Below are positions 49,081 to 59,706 of a DNA stretch of 64,000 bases, one piece after another; position 1 is the stretch's first letter, and the number at the start of each line of letters is the position of its first letter. The notes beneath the pieces are model-generated. The model did no database searches. It saw only the letters and a list, made by a program, of their open reading frames with translations, and was not told the DNA's origin. A program made the position numbers and the translations under genes. Source of the stretch: Malus domestica (Eukaryota; Streptophyta; Magnoliopsida; Rosales; Rosaceae); the NCBI RefSeq assembly GCF_042453785.1, contig NC_091673.1:3727501-3791500 (forward strand), read 5' to 3'.

Positions 49081-49700
49081 CACAAAAGGGTGATAATGTG
49101 GCTATATTAGTGTTAGTAGCTTTACCAATCCCGTCTGAGAATCGTTCTGGCTTGAAAAGGTGCACATCTTGTCCCCAAAATTCAGGCTCAAGGTGAAGTG
49201 CTAAACATGGGATGATGAGATGAGATCAATATTAGCGGCAATGATGAGCTTTCCCAGTTTAACTTCCCTTCCAGCTTTCCTCCTAAGGGAAACCGCGGGA
49301 CGGGAGGATATAACTTTAGAAACTCGTTGATGATCATATTCATCTGCATCAAAATGAAAAACCGAATAGAAGTAATCCTTTTCATACTTAAATTATTAAC
49401 ATTTATGCTACTTCAAAAATACCATATATCTTGGTCCATCCGTGAATATGAGGTTCAAGTACAGAGGTATGTCCGTGCGATAAATTTTTCAGCCTGCTCA
49501 TTACTTCCTTCGCCATGTTGGAGATTTCATTGGCATTTCCATGGTTGAGTACGTAGGAAGGGCGTCTGATCCCCTGCAAAGCCATCAACTTCTGTATGCA
49601 AATCGGAGTCCACCATATCTTGTGAAGGATCCTGAAGAGAAATAGGAGAAGGAACATGCACAGAGAGCGTGAACGAATTATTAGCAATTCCCTCTAAGAA
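49081..49700 (-). pseudogene. P450 copy F, exon 1 joined to an exon 5 fragment
   Basis: The minus strand shows exon 1 (FRILHKIWWTPICIQKLMAL to HIHGWTKIYG, from about 49700 to 49427), followed after only about 80 bases by an exon 5 start (MNMIINEFLKLYPP, from about 49345). Exons 2, 3 and 4 are gone. Exon 5 has extra bases in the AVSL and LIIP segments (about 49219-49300) and is cut at the FxPF part of the haem loop by the solo LTR, so the haem Cys is missing. Confidence 0.88.
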
Positions 49701-51059
49701 CCCATTTTCTTCTTCTTCTTTTTTATGTTCTTTTGTTATTGTTAAAAATAAATAGTATAACAGATGGTTCCCTTCATCTCATAATTCTTTATTCCATCTC
49801 TAAGACATGATTTTACATAGAATTACATCTTATACCAGATGATGCGTCTTTTGTTTTTAATTGAAAATTAAGGCATAAATGTCTCGAACATATGGATACA
49901 CCAACTGCAGGGTTTATGGGAAGTTCACAAGAGGGTGTAGAATGATTTGAACTCCATGTTGTGGGCGAAGTATGAACCGAACGTGCGAGTGGACATATGC
50001 AGGGGAAAGAGTGAATCTGTAGCGTTCTAAAATCTTTGACAGAGCAATCTTCACTTCAATGATTGCAAAATCCATACCCACACAAGTCCGAGGTCCCATT
50101 CCAAAGGGTATGTATGTGGCTATGTTATTGTTAGTAGCTTTAGCAACTCCTCGTGCGAAGCGTTCGGGTTTGAACAGTTGCGCGTCTTGCCCCCAAAATT
50201 CAGGCTCATGGTGGATTGCTAGAATTGGGATGACCAGTTCAACATTAGCAGGAATAATGAAATTTCCCAATCTAACCTCCCTATCAACTTTCCTCTCCAT
50301 GGAAACAGCAGGAGGATATAGCCTTAGAGACTCGTTGATGATCATACTCATCTGAATGCAATGACAAGAAAAACTAATTCGAAAACACACCAAAATTAAA
50401 TTGGGATTCCAAACTTAGAAGCACTTATTTGATTTACTTTCTTACTGTTTTTAGTTTGGCAATGCCCTCAGGACTCGGATTTTGTTTTCCAACTAATTCA
50501 AGAACCTCCCTTCTTGCTTCCTCTTGCCAATCAGTATGGACTGCCAGAAGGAATACAATCCAAGCAAGCTCAATATTAGTGGTTTCTTGTCCAGCAAAGT
50601 AAAACGTCTTGCACTCGTCGATCATATCATCCACGGATATCCTCTCCTTCTCATTGGCATCATGATGAGCCTTCAAAAGTAATCCAAGATAATCACTTCC
50701 AAAGTCGTTATTGTTTCCCCTCGTTGCCTTTTCTTCTCTTTTCTCTTAATAATCTCAAATAGGGACTTGTGCATTCTTTTCTCAATTCTCTCTGCTTCAG
50801 CCTCATCACTTGTTTGATACAATTTACTGCATTGTTCAGTGAAACATCAAACATGATAAGTGATTAAGATATAAATAATAGCTACCCAATTACAACTTCA
50901 TCAACATCTCAAAAATGTTTTGTCCTTCACCATGGTTGCTTCCAAATGCTGTTTTTGCACACTTCTGAAGTCAACAACCTAAGTTCTTCAAACACCTCAA
51001 TCTCTTTGCCCTCATGATTTTTCCACCTTTCTAACATGGTCTCGGTACAAGCTACCATA

Positions 51060-51500
51060 TATTAATTGTACCTTTATGGCCAAACGTTATATCATATATT
51101 TCTATTTTTAGTTTGCACCTATTTTTAATTTGCAACCTTTTTTTTTTTAAATTGTACCAATTTTCTTTTCAGTTTTAATTTGTATCCATATATTAATTTA
51201 TTTTTGTCCCCATATTTTTTAAACTTTGATTTGTACCCATAATTTATTTATAATGTACCCATTTTTCTTTAAAAATTTACTACTTCGTTATATGCAAAAT
51301 GTACCAATTTTTTGTTTTGTAAGTACCATTTTTTTTATGTAAAATGTACCCAATACCCTTTAATTTATATAAAATGTACCAATTTTTTGTATGTGAAATC
51401 TACCCACATTTTTATATAAATGTACCAATTTTTTATATGTAAGATGTACCCAAATTTTATTATATAAATGTACTCATATTTTGTAGAAAATATAAAAAAA
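51060..51500. repeat. AT-rich GTACC repeat block, left arm
   Basis: About 15 spaced words of TGTACC(C/A)AT or close variants separated by AT-rich DNA. Similar words in inverted form fill 52660-52830, so the two blocks flank exon 2 of copy G as a loose inverted pair. Confidence 0.6.
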
Positions 51501-52659
51501 ATGATATATTTTTTTTTTATAATCTAGAATGCACCCATAAGCAATATTTTTTGCTGAAACCCATAAGCAAATTTCAATAATTAAATTGGTAGCGTAAATG
51601 AAAGCAAAATAATGGTTTGAGTCTTTATTGGTATTATTGCATCTCTTTTGTTATCACTTCATCTGTGTGGCAGGAGAGATACTTCAATCTAAAATGCATA
51701 TGGTTTGAGTCTATAATAGTTAGGGACCAGCTAGGGACCACAACTAATCTATCCCAAAACAAAATATCCCATCATGCATGCTGTCAGCAAATTTTCCTTG
51801 CAATTTAGTCTTTTTTTTCTTTTTCTTTTTTTTTTCCATACGATGCATGGACATGGACATGGAGATATATGACACGGAGAAACGTCAAATTAGCAAGAAA
51901 AAATTGTTGGATAACCACATGGGAATGCGACTGACATGAAAATACGACACGAGACTGGAACACGAGAGGATATCATCTTGTCCATCCATCGTAGTTTTTT
52001 CCTTTTATAAAAACAACAATACCACAACAATATATCACCAGAAAGTAGCTTAATGAGGAAGAACTTACTTTCAAGCTCTCTCCATGGAGGGCATGGTTTG
52101 CGATCTTTCGCAACTTCATCCATTTCGCAACATTTAATGTGGTCGCCATGCCATCTCCTAATACCTTCTTCTCAAAGTTACCGAACTCTTTTTTCGGATA
52201 AGCTCTGTCTTTGTTATTGAGTATCTCTTTGCACAACTCTGGTTCCATAATTACCAACTGAGTTTGAGAATTATGCCATTATAAATCTTCCCTGAATTTG
52301 CATGCAAAAATTACCAAAACTTACCTTCAAACTAAATTTTAGAAAATGATCATTTTGGCTTCGGTCCCTAATAAACCTAATTGTTAGAATATGACCTTAT
52401 TTGTTTAAATAGTTTTGATCAAGGTGCCTAGCATCATTTAAGAGATTTAACTCGTGCATTTATCCATTCAATATCCCACAAATGATGAAATTTAAACAAA
52501 TCCAAATAATATTGTTTACAAATCTAACATTTACTTAAAAATCAATAATAGAGTGATTTGTTCTTCACATAGTTCTAGCCAAAAAAATGTACCCACATAA
52601 TTATTAATATAGTGCAAGAAATAACTATTGATATATTTTAAAACATAAAATAAACACAT

Positions 52660-52930
52660 ATAATTAGTATGGATAAGTTCAGAAAAAAAATATTGGTACA
52701 AATTAAATTTAAAATATGGGTACACATTAAAATTCAAAACTATGGGTACAAATTAGATTGAAAATATGGGTACATATTAAAATTCAAAATTATGGGTATA
52801 ATTTAAAACTAAAATTATTGGTATAAATTAAAAAAAGATACAAATTATAAATAGAAATATATTAAAAAATACTAAAAATATTATATTTGAAAATGATTAA
52901 TAATTGTTCATTTTTAAATTGACATATAAT
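52660..52930. repeat. AT-rich GTACA repeat block, right arm
   Basis: Repeats of ATGGGTACA(A/C)ATTA, the reverse complement of the words in 51060-51500. Possibly the other end of one foldback-type element or a second insertion of the same family. Confidence 0.55.
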
Positions 52931-53401
52931 GACTTGTAAATAATTTAATATTCAAATAATAACATGAAAAAAAGTCAAGAGATCTGGATAAAAATAAAAA
53001 ATGAATAAGGTTTTAATTAATGAAATGAGAAATGAGGTGTACGAAACTAATTTATCCTTTGAAAAAATACAATAAAGGAAAAAGTTTTATATCCACCACT
53101 GACCGTATATATTGGTCCATGTGTAAACGTGAGGCTGGACTGCACATACTATATCATGCGACAAATTTTTGGGGCTGCCCATGTTTTGCTTCTGCATTCT
53201 CAAAATTTCTTTGGTGTTTCCATGGACGAGTCTGTAAGGAGGGCCTTTGATTCCCTGCAGAGCCATGAATTTCTGTATCCGAGTCGGAGTCCACCATAGT
53301 TTGTGAAAGATTTTGACGAGAGCTAAGAGAACCAGAAGGACCAGACACAGAAGGCCTGAAATAGTAGTCATGATCAAAACTTCTTGAAGGCTAGGGTTCA
53401 T

Positions 53402-54440
53402 CTGGCAAGTAAATGGAACTGAAAGTAATATAAAACAGATGATTATACACACACACACACACACGTGGTGAAGGTTTATGAACTATGAGTTACGAGCACT
53501 CAAACACGTTTTCTACATGCACAGACTTGTCTTCTTGTGTAGCAGTTGTTGGAGGTTTCATCTGCCAAGTTCCCAAAATGCAGAGATCCCCTTCCTTCTT
53601 CTCCTCTCACATATTATTTTTTGTCTTATTGTCTCTATAAAAAAATCAATATAAGATGTTGACGTGGCTAAACCATAATCGTTTAAATAGGAGAGGAGGG
53701 AAGGGGAGAGAGATTATGAGAGGAGAGAATCATCCTCCATTTGAATTTTGAGAAATGTCAAGGAAACTCTCTCAAAATTGAATTTTTTTATGGATTCTCT
53801 TGCCACCTTATTTTTCTAGTACAATGTTTTAGAATATTAATATAAGGATTAACGTTAAACTATGAGATGACATAAAATCTATATAGAGTTTAACTTTTAA
53901 AAGAGTTTCTTAGTATTTCTCTTGAGTTTTTTTGTTTGCCTAGTGATTCCTGTGCTTACCCGAGTGGAGCTTTTCCCATGGTTTGATTGTACTCCCGAAT
54001 TGTAGCGATATTATAGAGCCATGACAATCTTCATCCCCTCCTCAAATTCTCATGAATTCATTTTCTAAATTCTCATACCATTCATTCCTCAATAAATCTT
54101 GCATGTGGTCTAATATCTTTTTGTGTAGAGTGTTGGGTTTACACCCATGCGTTCTGAGTTTGAAACTCCCTCGTATCTAAATTATTACAATAATTTTGAA
54201 CATTAATAATAAAAAAATTTAAATAAAAAAATTCTTCAAGAAAATCAATAAGAACTTATAACCAGAAATGCTTATTATTTAAGAAGTACTTGGATATTTT
54301 TTGCTAAATTTCCAACATGTTTATATAAGTTGTTCTAGCAAAAACGTTTATTAAAAATAAAAAATAAAAAATATTTCCTACAATATTAGTTCTTTACCGG
54401 TCGCGGTTCCAAATTGGCCCGCCTTCGGTAAATTCTACTG
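53402..54440. other. Upstream flank of copy G with a (CA)n run and a SINE-like piece
   Basis: A (CA)n microsatellite lies at about 53444-53464. A segment at about 54110-54190 has GAGTTTGAAACTCCCTCG, a weak B-box-like match. No gene seen. Confidence 0.45.
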
Positions 54441-54935
54441 GGCCTCTTTGCCAGAATTTGTACATGGAATCCAGTCCAAAGCAGTCAAATATCTGGCAAA
54501 GCTTAGCCTCCATGCAAGAAAAGGTATTTCGGCCTCGCAAAATAGCGAGCAGTTTCGGGCATGGAGATTGCAATTTAGTGCAGCTAAAGTCTCAAAAATG
54601 ACAAAGCTATATATTCAAGTTACTCAATGTGTGTGTCCTTATCATGTCTCCACGACAAAACATATATTTCGTTTGGCCGTCTAGAAAAGCAAATTACGTT
54701 TGTCTTTTTCTGTTTAACTCAGACAAATTTGAAAGAATATATATAGAAAAAGACTTATGAATTGTGAACACAAACTACTGATGAACCGAGCCTATTAATT
54801 TCATGTTGAAAACGGCAATTTCTAGGTCTAAACACGTGTAAAGCGTGTTATTTAATTGCATACTTAATTAGTAGTATATATACAATATACAATATCAACA
54901 TCATCAATTTCGTGCTTCTAAGTGTATGAAGTGAA
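54441..54935. repeat. Duplicated flank, left copy (partner of 58960-59335)
   Basis: Shares a long, interrupted similarity with 58960-59335, ending in the pair CATCATCAATTTCGTG / CATCATCAATATCGTG. It also contains a 78-codon plus-strand frame (54448-54684) that is not preserved in the partner, so I treat it as noncoding. Confidence 0.75.
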
Positions 54936-55061
54936 AGCTTAGATAGTGGCTACCTCACTTTCTTGTACATCAACTTCCCTTTCAGTAAGGCTGATCTTTC
55001 AAATTAACAAACAATACAAACTAAAGAAGGTAATTGCCAGACATATAGCTTTTTTTTGGGG

Positions 55062-55203
55062 GTGTGCTATCCACACACCCCATTTTACTTCTCACACACC
55101 TTTTGATGATTTATGTCCGTTAATCTTCTTCAATTCATCCGATCTGAAGGCCGAAAATTAAAAAGGTGTGTGAAAAGTAAAATGGGATGTATGGATATCA
55201 TAT
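55062..55203. mobile_element. Short MITE-like inverted repeat
   Basis: The left arm (GTGTGCTATCCACACACCCC, then ATTTTACTTCTCACACACC) and the right arm are reverse complements over about 43 bases with few mismatches, with a centre of about 55 bases. No coding capacity. The family is not assigned. Confidence 0.75.
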
Positions 55204-55561
55204 CTTTTTTTTTATGTTTTTTGGGCCTGGATATTCTTGTTTTCTAGGCCTGTGCAGCCTGGGATTTGGTCCTAGTAGTTCAATTCTCTTTTCAATTGTA
55301 TCAATTTACGATGGCAAGATTCACAAACCTCATGTTTTTTTTTTTTTTTTTAACTTTTGTGCATTTACCACTCAGACAAAATAAAATAAAGATTACAATT
55401 AATCCCCTAGACTTAACATGCCACATACATTCAATTTTCATCCATAATTTCATTAAGTTTCATCAAGGTAGTGCTATTTACACTCTTTTGTTTTTTTCCA
55501 TGTACTTCTCAATTTTCAATTGTTCAAATTGAATAAATTGAAAAGAATCAAAAGTGAAGAA

Positions 55562-56150
55562 AGTTGAGGTTCTACCATAAAACTAATTGGCAATATGGAG
55601 AGTAACCCAACCTCTTATAAGCCTATGCAAGGTCCCTCCTCCCATTAGCTAAGATTCATTCGCAATACGCTCCTCTCACGTGTGGCGAATTTCTAAGCCT
55701 AATACGTTGACAACACAACGAGGTGGAGCAAGTGTAGTTGTTGGGCTTCACACGTGGGACAACATGCTCTGATACCATGAAGAAAGTTGAGGTTCCACTA
55801 TAACACCAATTGAAAATATGGAGAGTAGTCCAACCTTTTATAAGCTCATGCAATGTCCATTCTCCCATCAATGTGTGACTCATTCTCAACACGACCCCTC
55901 ACGTGTGACAAATTTTCAAGCTTAATACGTGGACAACATAACAGGTGACGTGGAGTGCGTGTGGCCGTTTGGCTTCACACGTATTAGGCTTGAAAATCCG
56001 CCACCCATGAGGGGGTGTGTTGAGAATAAATCACGCATTGATGAGAGGAGGGATCTTGCATAGACTAATAAGAGGTTGGGCTACACCTCATATTGTCAAT
56101 TGGTTTTATGGTGGAACCTCAACTTTTTTCATGGTATCAGAGCATGTTGG
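55562..56150. repeat. Direct and inverted copies of a TRIM/SMART-like LTR fragment
   Basis: A unit of about 210-220 bases starting AAGTTGAGGTTC occurs at 55562 and again at 55784. A third, inverted copy spans about 55975-56150 and ends GGTTCCACC/CAACTTTTTTC, then ATGGTATCAGAGCATG. ATGGTATCAGAGCATG and its complement (CATGCTCTGATACCAT near 55768) look like tRNA-Met primer-binding sites, so the units are probably LTR ends. The order is unit, PBS, unit, inverted unit, PBS. Confidence 0.7.
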
Positions 56151-56207
56151 TTCACATATGAAGCTCAATGGCCACACGTGTTTCACGTCACTCCGTTTGT
56201 GTTGTCC

Positions 56208-56325
56208 ACATCATCTAAATTAATAGAATGTGTACAAAAGATAAAAATATGTGTGAATCATATAGTCCACATCACCTAAATTAATAGAATGTGTACAAAA
56301 GATAAAAATATGTGTGAATCATATC
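56208..56325. repeat. Tandem duplication of about 59 bp
   Basis: The stretch with CTAAATTAATAGAATGTGTA and AAAATATGTGTGAATCATAT is present twice in a row with almost no change. Noncoding. Confidence 0.85.
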
Positions 56326-56539
56326 ATCCTTCATCAATCCCCAAGTTGAATGAAAGTGGAAAAAAACCCGACCATTTCTCCATTATCATCTATTAGATCA
56401 TGTTCATCACAAACAATCGGATCTATTAAGTTCATACCCGTTTTATAATATACATATATATATTGCTGGAATATTTATCGAAGACACTAAATCTGTGTAC
56501 TCAGCAGTCGGTACTCCATTCACCAAGTCCAGGAAAAGT
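56326..56539. other. 3' flank of copy H
   Basis: Short noncoding region downstream of the copy H stop codon. No clear poly(A) signal was picked out. Confidence 0.45.
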
Positions 56540-58609
56540 TTATGGGCAGTCCACAAGAGGATGTAGAATTACTTGAACTCCATATCGCGGACGAAGCGTA
56601 AGAAGCTGAAAAGGCGAGTGGGTGTAAGCAGGGGAGAGACTGAAGCTGTACCGCTGTAAAATCATCGACAGTGCAATCTTCGCTTCGTTGGCTACAAAGT
56701 TCATGCCTGCACAAGTTCGAGGTCCCATTCCGAAGGGCATGAATGCACCCATATTATTGTTGGTAGCTTTAGCAACCCCGTCTGAGAATCGATCTGGTTT
56801 AAAAAGTTGCGCGTCAGGTCCCCAGAATTCGGGCTCATGGTGAAGTGCTAGAATCGGAATAACCAAATCTAAATTGACAGGAACCATGAACTTTCCCAAC
56901 CTAGCTTCCTTTTTAACTGTCCTTGAAATAGAAACAGCGGGAGGATATAACCTTAGAGACTCGTTGAGGATCATACTCATCTGCATGCATGAAAACAGAA
57001 AATTATATTGTGACAATTAAAAAAGAAATTAAAAATTGTGTGACATTAGTTAATTCTTAATTTCTTACTGTTTTTAGTTTCGAAATGCCATCAGCGTTCG
57101 GTGTTCGTTCTCCAAAGATTTGTAAGACCTCCTTTCTTGCTTTCTCTTGCCAATCCGCATGGATAGCCAGAAGCAAGACAGTCCAAGCAAGCAAAACAGT
57201 AGTGGTTTCTTGTCCAGCAAAGTAAAACGCCTTGCACTCGCTGATTAAATCTTCCACCGATATCCTCTGCTTGTCATCGGCATCATCATGATCCTTCAAA
57301 AGTAGTCCAAGATAATCACTCCCGAACCTGTCTTCTTCTCCATTCCTTAATATTGCCTTCTCTTTTCGTTTCTTAATAATCTCCATTACCGAGTTGTGCA
57401 GTGCTTTCTCAATTTTCTCCGCTTCTATTTCATCACTGGTTTTATAAAACTTACTGTAATATTTGAGTGAAATTAATTAGACAGTCTAGGGGTACTCCCC
57501 TTGCACTTGTAAGTGAGAAGTCTTAGGTTCGACTCTCGCCAAAGGTGAATTTGAACCAAATTATCGCTAGCCTATTGTATTATCACTAGCCTATTGTGAG
57601 GCTAAGCCTATTATGATTAGGGAAAAGAGTATATTGGATACCTGATAAGGGAGTATATTATTTACCTGATACCGGGAAACCTGACTGTATAAAAGTTCTT
57701 GAATGCAAAGAAGCTTAGCTTCATTAACAACTCAAAAATGAGCTTTCCTTCTAAGTAGCTGCTGCCAAAAGCTGTTTTGGAAATCACTTCTGAAGTCATC
57801 AACTTAAATTCTTCAAACACCTCAATTTCTTTGCCTTCATAGTTTTTCCACCTTTCTAGCATCGACTCGGCACTAGCTACCATTGCTGGAAGCATACCCT
57901 AGTAAAAAAAAAAAAAATTAATAATAAAATAAAATAAAATAATATATATATATACAAGTCAAATAATTGTATCAGAGTTTCCACAAATTGTAAGGAATAA
58001 TAATAGCTTACTTTTAAATTCTCTCCATGGAAGGCATGGTTTGCGAGCTTTCGCAATTTTGTCCACTTTTCATACTCGGGTGTTGTCAGAACGCTATCTC
58101 CAAGTAGCTTCTTGGGATAGTCTTTGATCTTTGATTTTGGATAAGCTCTATCTTTGTTTTGGAGTATTTCCTTGCACAATTCAGGATCTCTAATCACCAA
58201 CTGAGGTTGAGAACCATGCCACTGAAGAAAATACTTCCCTGTTGTGTGCAAAAAAATGACCAACATTAAATATTCGGAACTAAATAAATTTAACTAAGAA
58301 CGATAAGATAATTAATTAATGAAGTTAAGAGTTAAGATTTTAGTTACCATATACGTTCGTCCACGAGTGAAAATGAGGTAGAACATGAGATAATATGTCA
58401 TGTGACAAACTCTTGGGACTGCTCATTGTTTCTTTTTTCATGCTGGATATTTCTTTCGTGTTTCCATAAACAAGTTTGTAAGAAGGGCCTTTGATTCCCT
58501 GCGAAGCCATCAGTTTCTGCATGCGAGCCGGCTTCCACCATAGTTTGTGAAGGATGCTGATGAGAACTGAGACAAGGAAGAAGCACAGAAAGCCCTCCAA
58601 AGAACTCAT
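56540..58609 (-). CDS. Cytochrome P450, CYP72 clan (CYP749A-like), copy H, intact
   Basis: Five exons on the minus strand: 58609-58348, 58238-58012, 57898-57666, 57453-57069 and 56980-56540. All borders are GT/AG and the sum is 1548 nt, giving 515 residues. It starts MSSLEGFLCFFLVSVLISIL, a hydrophobic ER anchor, followed by KLWWKPARMQ. Motifs: AGQETT at 320-325, ESLR at 376-379, FKPDRF near 430-434, and FMPFGMGPRTCAG with the haem Cys at 459. It should be an ER-bound, NADPH-reductase-dependent monooxygenase. The substrate is unknown, and CYP72-clan enzymes mostly hydroxylate specialised metabolites or hormones. Intron 3 carries a SINE-like insertion and intron 2 an A-rich run. A TATA-like box is at 58695-58704. 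With copy A it is one of only two members of the array without visible lesions, and its N-terminus and several active-site segments differ enough from A that the two need not share a substrate. Confidence 0.9.
57478..57612 (-). mobile_element. SINE-like element in intron 3 of copy H
   Basis: Contains GCACTTGTAAGTGAGAAGTC and GGTTCGACTCTCGCC in the plus reading, resembling a tRNA-derived A/B-box region (the B box is close to GGTTCGANTCC). AATTTGAACCAAATTAT and a repeated CTAGCCTATTGT follow. A related degenerate piece lies at 11665-11750. It leaves the splice sites of exons 3 and 4 untouched. The reading orientation relative to its own promoter is the plus strand; the host gene is on the minus strand. 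Confidence 0.55.
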
Positions 58610-58694
58610 AATTTTCTCTTATAGCTCTCTAAACCTAGCTACTGTGGTTTTAAGTTTCCTAGCTACTTAGGTTTCCTTACTGGATATTTCTTTC

Positions 58695-58704
58695 GTATTT
58701 ATAG
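58695..58704 (-). promoter_or_regulatory. TATA box of P450 copy H
   Basis: On the minus strand CTATAAATAC, about 90 bases before the ATG at 58609. Position and consensus fit a core promoter. Confidence 0.5.
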
Positions 58705-59335
58705 CATGAGCCGTCACTCAGAAACCGCTAGGGTTTCGTCCGCGGAAGGAGCCAAGTATTTTCTGAATCAAAACACATATCAGTGTCATGGAGCTCTATA
58801 TTTGGAAATGTATGTCTCCTTGCTTTGTCAGCAATGGCTATCCTTGTTGGGAAATGGTACATTCTTACACGCCTTATATAGCTCTAGCTTTTCGGAAATT
58901 AAAGTATATAAGTTATTTCCATGTGAAAAGATTTTTGGCTTGCAAATAAGTGAGCAACATTTCTGGTGGTGTATCCATTATTTTCCATACATGGAGACTA
59001 CAAGTTAGGGCGGCTAAAACCTCATAAATGACATGACGTACTCAATGTGCTTGTCCTTATCATGCATACACATATCTTTCAACTTGACTGCCTAGAAAAC
59101 CAAATTACGTGGGCACTTGAAAAAGTCAATTACGTTCACCGCCTTCTATTTAACTCAAACAAATTTAAAAGAATACATATAAAAAAAAAAGACGTATGAA
59201 TCGAGCATGCAAACTATTGATGAATTGAGCCAACATATGTCATGTAGAGGCTGCTAAATGTATGTCTAAACACATACAAGACGTGTTATTGAAGTGGTAT
59301 ATTTGTATACAATATCAACATCATCAATATCGTGT
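58705..59335. repeat. Upstream flank of copy H, duplicated with 54441-54935
   Basis: From about 58960 the sequence follows the region upstream of copy G: TGAGCAACATTTC / GAGCAGTTTCGGG, CTCAATGTG(C/T), CTTATCATG, then CAATATCAACATCATCAAT. The similarity ends at about 59335, where the L1 element begins. The part at 58706-58960 shows no clear match and no gene. Confidence 0.7.
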
Positions 59336-59706
59336 CCCTAGGGTTTGACGGTGTTCTGTCGGCGTCGTCCCAGGCGGCGTCGTCCCGGCGCCGTTGTTGA
59401 ATCTTCCACATCGCCATCCGTTGGTCTTGGTTCGTTATTTCGCTGCGCTGGTTACTCTTCGGTGTTGAAGATTGGCTGCTGTTTGCGAACTGCGATAACC
59501 CGCAATTGGGGTTTTTAATCTAAAGCAATTCTTAGGGTCTTGCTGCACCTATACTGCACCAACAGACTCTGCTTTTGAAGGATTTTCAACAATTGGTTGC
59601 ACCTACACACTTTTCAACAGGTTGAACTATCTAATTTTATATTTAATTTTTTTTTTTTTTTTTTTATATTATTATTTTGGAATGCATTTTGTTCTAGGTT
59701 AATCTC

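Larger units (their letters stand above)
49914..53401 (-). pseudogene. P450 copy G, frameshifted in exons 2, 3 and 4
   Basis: Exons: 53401-53104 (the ATG at 53371 is an alternative), 52291-52069, about 51055-50890 (partial exon 3), 50826-50456 and 50351-49914. Exon 1 is open with the anchor and KLWWTPTRIQ, and exon 5 is open with YIPFGMGPRTCVG and ESLR. Lesions: exon 2 lacks four bases near its start (KIY then NGIIL), exon 3 has lost bases after LTSEV and both its ends are damaged, and exon 4 is shifted between EIIKRKEK and the NNNDFGSDYLG segment. AT-rich GTACC-repeat DNA replaces the exon 2-3 intron and most of intron 1. The last exon looks nearly functional, so a truncated transcript is conceivable. 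Confidence 0.9.

Noticed and set aside
48484-49085. Target-site duplication for the solo LTR
   Set aside because: ATATT and CACAA do not match, and the left flank is not P450 sequence.
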